From positions 1-10,490 of the forward strand of contig JAJXXG010000272.1 of assembly GCA_021781255.1 (NCBI GenBank): DNA of 10,490 nucleotides. Direction: 5' to 3'. The notes beneath the pieces are model-generated. The model was not told the DNA's origin and ran no database searches. It saw only the letters and a program-made list of their open reading frames with translations. Of the stretch, positions 1-6,168 are shown in pieces. The position numbers and the translations under genes were made by a program. Position 1 is the first letter of the stretch, and every line of letters begins with the position of its first letter. The DNA comes from Acidobacteriota bacterium. GTDB lineage: Bacteria > Acidobacteriota > Terriglobia > Terriglobales > Acidobacteriaceae.

Positions 1-101
1 AGCAGGTGCTCGGTCTCGATATACGGCGAGCCGAACTGGCTGGCCTCATACCGCGCGAAGAAGATCACGCGCCGTGCCTTCTCCGTATAGCGTTCGAACA
101 T
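1..101 (-). CDS. clpC: ATP-dependent Clp protease ATP-binding subunit ClpC, N-terminus (partial)
   Basis: The gene starts with ATG at 101 and runs off the left edge, so only 33 complete codons are present. They read MFERYTEKARRVIFFARYEA followed by SQFGSPYIETEHLL, the highly conserved start of the ClpC/ClpA-type Clp_N domain, which binds adaptors and substrates ahead of two AAA+ modules. ClpC is a cytosolic hexameric unfoldase that feeds ClpP. A GGGAG ribosome site lies 7-8 bases before the ATG (minus-strand reading of 109-113), supporting this start. The next gene upstream on the same strand ends at 407, leaving about 300 bases for a promoter, so clpC is probably transcribed separately. The Clp_N start is close to diagnostic of the ClpA/C/B group. 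ClpC is preferred over ClpB because the opening MFERYTEKARR is ClpC-like. Confidence 0.85.
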   Translation of the reverse strand, partial: MFERYTEKARRVIFFARYEASQFGSPYIETEHL

Positions 102-406
102 TGTGTTCTCCCTTACAGCAGGCTTTCGGAGGAAGTAGCCGTCCGGTTCTTCTTACCGGCTTCAGCCCAACCCGCACGCGCCCTTCTCTTAACTACGCCG
201 CCGGAGGCCCCTTTGGAAAATTCCGTGTATGCCCCGAACAGCACTTTGGGATGGTTGCGGCCCCTGTTTCATCCGATTGTCCCCGGCGCTCCTGCTGCCG
301 GCGGACTTCCATCCTGCCCTCGTCAGCCTGGACGGGATTCGCATCCCTCTTTCCCAGACCCCTTACTTGAATCAGACTCAAAACCGCCCGGAACGGTGCA
401 TTTTCG
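102..406. other. Intergenic region between the ABC ATPase and clpC
   Basis: This stretch of about 305 bases holds no convincing gene and should contain the clpC promoter on the minus strand, but I cannot identify a clear -35/-10 pair. Two weak hairpins are visible. One has ACCG at 383-386 pairing with CGGT at 394-397, followed on the minus strand by TTTT; it lies just after the ABC ATPase stop and could be a poor terminator (4-bp stem). The other is GGGAT 334-338 with ATCCC 343-347. Nearer clpC, CCGGT and ACCGG flank a 7-base loop around 149-165. Open frames here lack coding character and no CIRCE-type heat-shock operator was seen. Confidence 0.4.
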
Positions 407-1198
407 TCATGCCTTGCCGGGGTTAAGTCCAGCCGGGACGGTTGCCCCTGCCACAGTAAGTCGCCCGCTCTCCAGGCGCAGAGTCCGCGTGCAGCGCGCG
501 GCCAGATCCGGGTTGTGGGTCACCACAATCGAGGTGAGCCCGTGCGTCGCGTGCAACCGCTCCAGCAGGCCGAAGACTTTGCCTGCGGTCATCTCGTCCA
601 GGTCGCCGGTTGGCTCGTCGGCCAGCAGCAGCCGCGGAGCGCCCACCAGCGCCCGCGCCAGCGCCACGCGCTGTTGCTCGCCGCCGGAAAGCTCGCCGGG
701 CCGATGATCTGCGCGATCCTCCAGGTCAACCTCCTTCAACCACATGGCCGCCGCCGTCAGCGCCTCGCGCCGTGCCAACCCTCGTGCCAGCAACGGCATG
801 GCCACATTCTCCAACGCCGAAAACTCCGGCAGAAGGTAATGAAACTGCCACACATAGCCAATCTCGCGATTGCGAAAAGCTGCCGCTTCCCGCTGCGACA
901 GACCGGCCACATTGGTTGACGCGCAGTGTACAGTCCCCGCGGTAGGGGTATCAAGAGCACCGAGAATGTGCAAAAGTGTGCTCTTACCCGCGCCGGACTG
1001 GCCCACAATGGCCACCAGCTCGCCGGGAATCACGTCTAAGTCCAGTCCATGGAAGAGGGTAAGTGCGCCGCGCGCCGTGCGGTAGGTCTTTTCCAGACCT
1101 CGAACCTGAATGATCGGAGATGCCTCCGGCGCCCGCAACTCCGAGCCCCGCGTGGAGCGGGAGGCCTGGCTGGCAGCCGCTGGAGAGGTTTGGTTCAT
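407..1198 (-). CDS. LolD-like ABC transporter ATP-binding protein
   Basis: This 263-residue ATPase belongs to the LolD/MacB/FtsE-type family, which powers lipoprotein release or similar periplasm-facing machines by cytosolic ATP hydrolysis. All motifs are present: Walker A GQSGAGKST (66-74), Q-loop glutamine 118 in a WQFHYLLPEFSALENV stretch that is very LolD-like, signature LSGGEQQ (170-176), Walker B LLLADEPTGD (190-199), and H-loop histidine 228. The ATG at 1198 is preceded by GAGGG at a 7-base spacing, which supports it, although it gives about 27 non-conserved Ser/Ala-rich residues before the domain begins at IIQVRGLEK. No LolC/E-type permease flanks it: the neighbours are a secreted BNR protein upstream and clpC downstream. 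The specific partner therefore cannot be named from this window, and I withhold the symbol lolD. Confidence 0.88.
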   Translation of the reverse strand: MNQTSPAAASQASRSTRGSELRAPEASPIIQVRGLEKTYRTARGALTLFHGLDLDVIPGELVAIVGQSGAGKSTLLHILGALDTPTAGTVHCASTNVAGLSQREAAAFRNREIGYVWQFHYLLPEFSALENVAMPLLARGLARREALTAAAMWLKEVDLEDRADHRPGELSGGEQQRVALARALVGAPRLLLADEPTGDLDEMTAGKVFGLLERLHATHGLTSIVVTHNPDLAARCTRTLRLESGRLTVAGATVPAGLNPGKA

Positions 1199-1278
1199 CC
1201 GGTTCCCTCTATTTTAACGTGACACAGCCTGGTTCTGTTCTGGCAATAGCGCGGGAGTTGTAAAGTCGCCAAAACCAC

Positions 1279-1381
1279 CCTGAACAGGCTGCGAAAAAAC
1301 TCGCCGGCGGCAAAGTCTTGTGTCAGGGCACGAGTTTTACTCGTGCCGTAAGTGGCTTGAAATCGGTCTGGCCTTCAGGCC
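1279..1381. repeat. Modular palindromic intergenic element (REP-like)
   Basis: Three inverted repeats sit in a row in the gap between the BNR protein and the ABC ATPase. CCTGaaCAGG lies at 1279-1288. A perfect 9-bp stem follows, GGCACGAGT (1327-1335) and ACTCGTGCC (1339-1347), with a TTT loop. GGCCTtcAGGCC lies at 1370-1381. A GC-rich GCCGGCGGC block lies between the first two. No T-run follows the strong stem on either strand, so it is not a classical intrinsic terminator. I associate this arrangement with dispersed intergenic repeats in acidobacterial genomes, but that is recollection and would need a self-BLAST of the genome. Confidence 0.5.
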
Positions 1382-1437
1382 CTGCGCTCCTCTGCCCTTT
1401 CGTCTGGGCTGCCTCTGTTGTATCTCTCCGCACCCTC

Positions 1438-2601
1438 TCAAGGCGTGGCGGATACATGATGGGCTCGGGTGAGTGACACGGCAGCCGCATTGAGCCGCGC
1501 AATCCGCCCGTTCGGTCCAACAACAAAGGGCAGCGACAGCGCATTCCAATTGCCGTCATCCAGCGGCTGCCATGTCCTGCCATCATCGCGACTGATGTCC
1601 GAGCCGTTCGCGCCGACGGTGATCCACGCTTTCAGACTCTCGCTCCACTGCACGGCGGAGCGGTAGCCGTGAGGCGGCTTCGTTGCTGCGGCCCAGTGCT
1701 CTCCGCCATCAGATGACCAGGCGGCGGTGCCAGTAGAATCGTTTGGCTTGGTATAGTCCCCGCCGACAGCAACGAAGGTCATAGAACTACGCAGGTCGAG
1801 AGAGAAAATCCCGCCGCTTGAGGTTTTCGGAAACATCGAGAGTTCTACTTCATTGGACGTCTGGCGCTCTGGTTCGCCACCTAAGATGTGTGAGTAGTGG
1901 AGCACGCGTGAACCACTTGGGCCTCCGGTAGCCAGCCAAGCTTCTCTTGCCTCTCCATCTTTGTTTCGAAACGGACCTAGAACAAGGCAGGTGTTACTCG
2001 CAGCGAACGACGATTCTCCCACTCTGGCCTCGACGCTCGCGAGAAAGACAGAGTCATCCACGAAGCCGTTCCAAGAGGTGAACTCAGAAAGGTACGGCCA
2101 TTCCACCTTCGGACGATCGGAGTCTGAGTCAGTCTCTGGATCACCAGCAAGAAAACCTTCAGTCGGCGTCCACATACGGATTGCATCCCAGAAGCCAATT
2201 TTGTCAGGATTTTTGAAGACGAGCTTCCAGGTTTGGCACCCGTCCTCCGTCTTATACAACCGGCTCTTGTCCCCTGGCCCGCTTGCCATCACAATCGCCG
2301 TCTGCGCATCCCACGCCTGGATGCCACGAAAATCCAGTGTCGCCCCATCTGTCGCCGCATCCGGCACGGCGCACTTTTGCCAGTGCGCGCCGCCGTCTGT
2401 GGTCCTCAGCACAGTCCCGCCCGTTCCGCTGGCCCACGCCACCATTCCATTCTTCGTCCCATCCACCGAATCAATCCCGCGCATCCCCGCCTTCGTGCCC
2501 GAATCCTGCATCTGCCAGACCTCGGCGGTCTGGGCCGCGATCGGCGGAACAACACCCACGACCGCCACGGCAAAAAGCGTAAGGAACCGCAAGCTCTTCA
2601 T
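1438..2601 (-). CDS. Secreted Ycf48/BNR-repeat beta-propeller protein
   Basis: This is a 387-residue exported protein related to the 'photosystem II stability/assembly factor-like' BNR group common in non-photosynthetic bacteria. An N-terminal signal peptide (Lys-2/Arg-5, a hydrophobic stretch, then PPIAAQ near residue 24) sends it to the periplasm or outside. Asp-box motifs are visible at about 67-74 (TTDGGAHW), 118-125 (TEDGCQTW), 296-303 (SSDGGEHW) and 337-344 (SRDDGRTW), each expected to form a turn in a propeller blade. Catalytic residues of sialidases are not evident, so a scaffold or binding role is more likely than an enzyme. The ATG at 2601 has no clear ribosome site but a TATACT box ends 8 bases before it, which may mean a leaderless transcript. 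Residues roughly 120-270 are visibly less GC-rich than the ends of the gene. Its ligand is unknown. Confidence 0.75.
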   Translation of the reverse strand: MKSLRFLTLFAVAVVGVVPPIAAQTAEVWQMQDSGTKAGMRGIDSVDGTKNGMVAWASGTGGTVLRTTDGGAHWQKCAVPDAATDGATLDFRGIQAWDAQTAIVMASGPGDKSRLYKTEDGCQTWKLVFKNPDKIGFWDAIRMWTPTEGFLAGDPETDSDSDRPKVEWPYLSEFTSWNGFVDDSVFLASVEARVGESSFAASNTCLVLGPFRNKDGEAREAWLATGGPSGSRVLHYSHILGGEPERQTSNEVELSMFPKTSSGGIFSLDLRSSMTFVAVGGDYTKPNDSTGTAAWSSDGGEHWAAATKPPHGYRSAVQWSESLKAWITVGANGSDISRDDGRTWQPLDDGNWNALSLPFVVGPNGRIARLNAAAVSLTRAHHVSATP

Positions 2602-2743
2602 GCCACGCAGTATAGAACGCCGCTCACACTGCGGTACGCTGCGGTCCGCGCACCGCGCCCGCGATTCCCAAACATGGGAAAATCGATTCAGTGGCGTAGA
2701 TCACAGAACTCCTCCGCTCTCTTCGCTATAACGGATTCAAGCT
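2602..2743. promoter_or_regulatory. Divergent promoter region between the BNR protein and the barrel-like protein
   Basis: The two genes diverge here, so both promoters should lie in these 142 bases. On the minus strand TATACT (2609-2614) is followed after 7 bases by the ATG at 2601. On the plus strand TATAAC (2727-2732) is followed after 11 bases by the GTG at 2744. Neither start has a good Shine-Dalgarno site and neither -10-like box has a recognisable -35. A 9/10 direct repeat, CTGCGGTACG at 2629-2638 and CTGCGGTCCG at 2639-2648, could be an operator. Confidence 0.35.
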
Positions 2744-3586
2744 GTGAATTTCTTCAGGACAATCTCATCTCTGGCGTTGGCGGCTGCCTTCGCAGCGGGC
2801 GCGTGCGCGGCCTCGGCGCAGCAGTCTTTCTACGGGCAATTCAGGGCGCGCAATGCCGACATGACAGCCGTGCAGCCCTCGTGGATGGGGCCGCTGATTC
2901 AGTCCGATGCGCGCCTGGCGCAAGCGGCGCGGTTCTCCGTCGCCAACCAGCACGCCCCCGGCGAGCACATCTTTATCTACGGCAACGATCACGGCATCTC
3001 GACCATCATCGGCAATCGCGTTCAGTGGGATCTCGATCCTCCATCCTACTTCCGCAATCACTCCGCCGCCTTCAAAGACGGCTTTGGCAACGCGGCCACG
3101 CAGTTGAAGTACCGCATCGCCTCAGGCAACGCCGAGCACGGCAACTTTGCGGTGACGGCGATTACGACTTATGGCTTTGCCCCGCGCGCGTATGAAAACT
3201 TCATGCTCACCAGCTACTTTGATCCGAAGATTGCGGCGGGCATCGCGCGCGGCAGGTTCAATGTGCAATCCACCATCGGCGGCCTGCTGCCCACCGGCAA
3301 GATTGCGCAGCAGGGCCGCATCATCGAGTGGAACGTGGCAGCGCAGGTGCATCCCACCGCGCACACGTGGTTCGACGTGGAGAACAACGCCGCCTTCGTC
3401 AAAGGCAGCATCTACGACGGCGAGATGCAGAATTTCATCACGCCTGCGGCCTTCTACATGATCCGGAGAAAGAGCTGGGAATCAACGCATCCCGTCCTGG
3501 TGCTCGACGGCGGCATGCAGATTGCCACGTCGCACTTCTCGTTCTATAACCACAACCTCATCACCGAGGCCCGCATCCTGTTCTAG
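2744..3586 (+). CDS. Secreted protein, probable outer-membrane beta-barrel, function unknown
   Basis: This is a 280-residue protein that I cannot assign to a named family. A clear signal peptide spans residues 1-25 (MNFFR, then a LALAAAFAAGACA core, cleavage expected at ASA|QQ). The mature part is rich in alternating polar and aromatic segments (for example WNVAAQVHPTAHTWFDVENN and SFYNHNLITEARILF) and ends in phenylalanine, the usual last residue of outer-membrane barrels recognised by BamA. It resembles small transporter or porin-like proteins of unknown substrate. The GTG at 2744 is the only usable start: an in-frame TAA lies at 2729-2731, and it places the signal peptide exactly at the N-terminus. 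It diverges from the BNR protein and converges on guanine deaminase, so it appears to be a single-gene unit. A soluble periplasmic beta protein is the alternative. Confidence 0.65.
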   Translation: MNFFRTISSLALAAAFAAGACAASAQQSFYGQFRARNADMTAVQPSWMGPLIQSDARLAQAARFSVANQHAPGEHIFIYGNDHGISTIIGNRVQWDLDPPSYFRNHSAAFKDGFGNAATQLKYRIASGNAEHGNFAVTAITTYGFAPRAYENFMLTSYFDPKIAAGIARGRFNVQSTIGGLLPTGKIAQQGRIIEWNVAAQVHPTAHTWFDVENNAAFVKGSIYDGEMQNFITPAAFYMIRRKSWESTHPVLVLDGGMQIATSHFSFYNHNLITEARILF

Positions 3587-3625
3587 GGCGCTTCATCCGT
3601 CCCTGCCGCAAGCTGCGCCGTTGAT

Positions 3626-4105
3626 TCAGTATTCAATCTTGTCCGGCGAGGCGATCCACGCGGCAAAGCTGACCCACGCTTCATCGCTGAGCATCTGCGT
3701 GGCCGGCAGTGAGCGTCCCCCGCGATCCTTGCGGAACTCATCATAGAGAAACGCATCGTCAAAGCCCGCGCGCGCGGCATCGGCGGCGCTGCATCCGTAG
3801 TAGATGGCGTCCAGACGCGCCCAGTAGGACGCGCCAAGGCACATGGGGCAGGGCTCGCAGCTCGTGTAAAGTTCGCAGCCGGTCAGCGTAAAAGTCGCCA
3901 GCGCACGGCATGCGGCGCGAATCGCGTTCACCTCGCCATGCGCCGTGGGGTCCAGCGACGCGGTCACTGAGTTTGCACCCTCGCCGATGATCCTTCCGTT
4001 GCGCACGATGACGGCCGCGAACGGCCCGCCCTTGCCGGTTAACACATTCTCAGTTGCAAGCGCGATGGCGCGTCGCATGAATTCCGGTTTTGCCTTATGA
4101 AGCAT
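3626..4105 (-). CDS. guaD: Guanine deaminase (GuaD, cytidine-deaminase fold)
   Basis: A 159-residue zinc deaminase closely matching the small Bacillus-type guanine deaminase, which converts guanine to xanthine and ammonia in the cytosol. Features include GGPFAAVIV (26-34), the zinc and catalytic motif H56-G-E58 within DPTAHGEVNAIR, and the second zinc motif C86-P-M-C89 within LYTSCEPCPMCLGASYWAR. The AGFDDAFLYDE segment and the C-terminal KIEY ending are also typical of GuaD, whose C-terminus reaches into the neighbouring subunit's active site. The usual HAE is HGE here, a change outside the metal ligands. The reading frame extends to a GTG at 4147, but that start lacks a ribosome site; the ATG at 4105 has a GAGAG about 9 bases upstream and gives the normal family length. 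It converges with the barrel-like gene and diverges from an allantoinase remnant, consistent with a purine-breakdown setting. Confidence 0.87.
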   Translation of the reverse strand: MLHKAKPEFMRRAIALATENVLTGKGGPFAAVIVRNGRIIGEGANSVTASLDPTAHGEVNAIRAACRALATFTLTGCELYTSCEPCPMCLGASYWARLDAIYYGCSAADAARAGFDDAFLYDEFRKDRGGRSLPATQMLSDEAWVSFAAWIASPDKIEY

Positions 4106-4150
4106 TAGGTCTTGCTCTCTGCCTCCCTGAGCGGCGAAAGTAAACACAGT

Positions 4151-4312
4151 ATGGCACAGGCATTTCGCTCAACCCGCGTGCTCACGCCGCAGGGAATCAA
4201 GCCCGCAACGCTCGTGGTGGAGCAGGGGCGCATCGCAGGCGTGCGAGCGTGGGATGACGCAGAGCCGGTGAGCGAGCCGCACGGCTACATCGAAGCCACC
4301 ATCCAACGATAA
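4151..4312 (+). pseudogene. Allantoinase N-terminal remnant (allB fragment)
   Basis: A 53-codon frame starting at ATG 4151 begins MAQAFRSTRVLTPQGIKPAT and continues LVVEQGRIAGVRAWDD. This is the characteristic small beta-sandwich N-terminus of allantoinase and related cyclic amidohydrolases, which hydrolyse allantoin to allantoate and normally exceed 430 residues. After about residue 44 the similarity ends: no metal-binding HxH follows, the frame stops at TAA 4310-4312, and the next gene's stop codon lies 3 bases further on the opposite strand. The last residues (GYIEATIQR) faintly resemble the C-terminal 'G-x-V-x-A-T-x-x-R-G' of the same family, so an internal deletion joining both ends is possible but unproven. 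The start lies only 45 bases from the divergent guaD start. A functional short peptide is unlikely. Confidence 0.72.
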
Positions 4313-4315
4313 CGT

Positions 4316-4900
4316 CTATTCCAGTTGGGCCAGGTCGGCGGGCACGTCAATGTCCACTTCGCCGCCGTCGAACGGCAGCGTAATCACCGGGCAGAGCGGC
4401 TGCGCCAGCAGGGAGCGCGCGCCCTGCTCACCTTGAAGACCGCGCAGCTCGGGAAATAGCGCGCGGGGAAACACAGCGGGGACGCCCTGAATGCCTGTGT
4501 AAACTGACGCCACAATGCAAGACGCGCCCTGTGCGGCAAAGGTCTCCATCAGCATGCGCAGATGCACCGCACTCAGGCGCGGCTGGTCGCAGCTCATCAG
4601 CAGCACGCCGGACGCTTGAGGCGCATGCACGTCCACTGCTTGCAGCCCCGCATGAATCGAGCTGGAGATGCCCTGCTCCCAAAGCTCATTTGAAACAGGC
4701 ACGGCCTCGTTGAACTCGATTGCCTCGCGAATGATTTGAAGATGAGCGCCAAGCACAACCAGCACCGGCGCGGCGCCAGCCTCGTGCGCCAGTCGAATTG
4801 TCCGCGCAAGCAGAGCTTCACCGCGAAACGCAATGAGCTGTTTGGGCTGACCAAGCCGGCGGCTGGCCCCGGCTGCAAGAATGATGGCGGCAACAGGCAT
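4316..4900 (-). CDS. MocA/MobA-like nucleotidyltransferase (molybdenum cofactor cytidylyltransferase)
   Basis: A 194-residue NTP-transferase with the nucleotide-binding N-terminus AAIILAAGASRRLGQPKQL (4-22), the metal-coordinating aspartate in SCDQP (103-107), GVPAVFP (139-145) and a C-terminal DIDVPADL (183-190). This layout fits MocA, which attaches CMP to molybdopterin for xanthine-oxidase-family enzymes, or PaoD/XdhC-associated relatives, rather than the GMP-adding MobA. The frame is open upstream to a TTG at 4969 with other starts between, but conservation begins at the ATG at 4900, chosen here although no good ribosome site precedes it. It lies tail to tail with the allantoinase remnant and diverges from the amide-hydrolase operon. 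The molybdoenzyme subunit at 9815 is its most plausible local client. Confidence 0.82.
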   Translation of the reverse strand: MPVAAIILAAGASRRLGQPKQLIAFRGEALLARTIRLAHEAGAAPVLVVLGAHLQIIREAIEFNEAVPVSNELWEQGISSSIHAGLQAVDVHAPQASGVLLMSCDQPRLSAVHLRMLMETFAAQGASCIVASVYTGIQGVPAVFPRALFPELRGLQGEQGARSLLAQPLCPVITLPFDGGEVDIDVPADLAQLE

Positions 4901-5220
4901 TGACACAAGTCTATCGCGCGCTCTATGCATGCGAGTCCGCGGCACATGCGCAGGCAAATTTGCCGACAATTACAATGGGCAGACCAGTGATCCACCGGCT
5001 TCTGCGTTGCAGGCATTTGTTCCTCGATTGCCCATTGCCGTGCATATCACGCAGAGACTCTTCGCCACGCGAATCCCAGGAATGATTCCTCGCACTCGTG
5101 CTACATTCGAATGCAAATGAAGCGACTCTGCTCCGCCGCAATGAATTTCGCAGCGTTCCGGCCTCTGCTGCCAGGCAACGCACCTGTGGCGCCGCAAATC
5201 ATCGTGAGTACGAACGAGCC
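4901..5220. promoter_or_regulatory. Divergent intergenic region between the mocA-like gene and fmdA
   Basis: About 320 bases separate two divergent starts and contain no convincing gene, although the frames of both neighbours remain open into it. It should hold both promoters. The standout element is a perfect 12-bp palindrome, GGCAAATTTGCC, at 4953-4964, followed by ACAATTACAAT; it is a candidate operator. I could not place confident -35/-10 pairs for either direction. Confidence 0.4.
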
Positions 5221-6168
5221 ATGAAAGAGCACTCTCTCTCAGCTGAACCAACCCATTCGGCATGGGACCGATCGTTGCAGCCCAGGCTTCACATCACTCC
5301 CGGCGACGTGGTGCAGATCGAGTGTGCAGACGCAAGCGGTGGCCAGGTGAAGCCAGGCATGACTACCGCTGAATATCTCCGCATCGACCGCGCGCGCATT
5401 CACGCGCTCACTGGGCCAATCTGGATTGAAAGCGCAGAGCCCGGCGACGTTTTGCAGGTGGACGTTCTGGCGACTCTGCACAGCGGCTGGGGCTGGACCA
5501 GCGTAGTGGAGGGGCTGGGCTTTTTGAAAGAGCGCTTTCATAAGCCCTATCTTTTCCATTGGCAGCTTGAAGGGGAGTCCACGAGTTCGCTTGAGCCCGC
5601 GATTGTTCCAGTCCGGCCTTTCCTCGGGGTCATGGGCGTGGCGCGCGCCGGCGATGGAGCATTCCGCACGCGGGAGCCGGGGCCGTTCGGCGGCAATCTC
5701 GATGTGCGCGAGCTTTGCGCCGGCGCAACGCTCTATTTGCCCGTCTACAACCATGGCGCGCTCTTCAGTTGCGGCGATGGTCATGCGGCTCAGGGCGATG
5801 GCGAGGTCTGCATCAACGGCATCGAGTGTCCGCTGGATGCCGCGTTGCGCTTCAAGCTGCACAAGCAACAGCCGCTCGAAGGCCCGCTCGTGGAGGCCAG
5901 CGACACAGCAGCGCCAGACTCGGCTGCCGACGCATGGGTTGTGGTCGAGACGGGCACCGATCTGGCCGCCACGGCGCGCGCTGCCACCAGCCGCATGATT
6001 GACCTGTTGACCAGCCGCTGGGGCTTCAGCGAACTTCATGCATACCTGCTCTGCAGCGTGGCGCTCAAGCTGCGGCTCAGCCAGGTTGTCAACGAGCCGG
6101 TTCATACCGTCAGCGCTGCCCTGAGCAAGCAAATCCTTCCTGCGCGAGAGCTGTTTCCAATCCGATGA
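5221..6168 (+). CDS. Acetamidase/formamidase family protein (FmdA/AmdA)
   Basis: A 315-residue member of the FmdA_AmdA family of metal-dependent hydrolases that split formamide, acetamide or similar short amides to the acid plus ammonia in the cytosol. Family landmarks occur in order: ITPGDVVQIE (25-34), TGPIWIESAEPGDVLQVDVL (64-83), PFLGVMGVA (133-141), GPFGGNLDVREL (154-165), the metal-site stretch LYLPVYNHGALFSCGDGHAA (171-190) followed by QGDGEVC, and the late helix SRWGFSELHAYLL. The length is normal for the family. The frame is open back to 5098, but that extension is not conserved; the ATG at 5221 begins MKEHSLSAEP just before the domain. It overlaps the amidase downstream by four bases, so the two are surely co-transcribed and translationally coupled. 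The natural amide cannot be read from sequence. Confidence 0.85.
   Translation: MKEHSLSAEPTHSAWDRSLQPRLHITPGDVVQIECADASGGQVKPGMTTAEYLRIDRARIHALTGPIWIESAEPGDVLQVDVLATLHSGWGWTSVVEGLGFLKERFHKPYLFHWQLEGESTSSLEPAIVPVRPFLGVMGVARAGDGAFRTREPGPFGGNLDVRELCAGATLYLPVYNHGALFSCGDGHAAQGDGEVCINGIECPLDAALRFKLHKQQPLEGPLVEASDTAAPDSAADAWVVVETGTDLAATARAATSRMIDLLTSRWGFSELHAYLLCSVALKLRLSQVVNEPVHTVSAALSKQILPARELFPIR

Noticed and set aside
193..381. Minus-strand frame beginning MSLIQVRGLGK, similar to the IIQVRGLEK start of the ABC ATPase
   Set aside because: Only about nine residues agree and the rest shows no ABC domain. The matching DNA is short and imperfect, so a duplication is not supported.
1199..1216. TAAAAT as a -10 box for the ABC ATPase gene
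   Set aside because: It lies so close to the start that the resulting mRNA would lose part of the GAGGG ribosome site, and no -35 is spaced correctly.
1961..2731. 256-codon plus-strand frame across the BNR gene
   Set aside because: It lacks protein-family features, while the minus strand shows a signal peptide and four Asp-box motifs.
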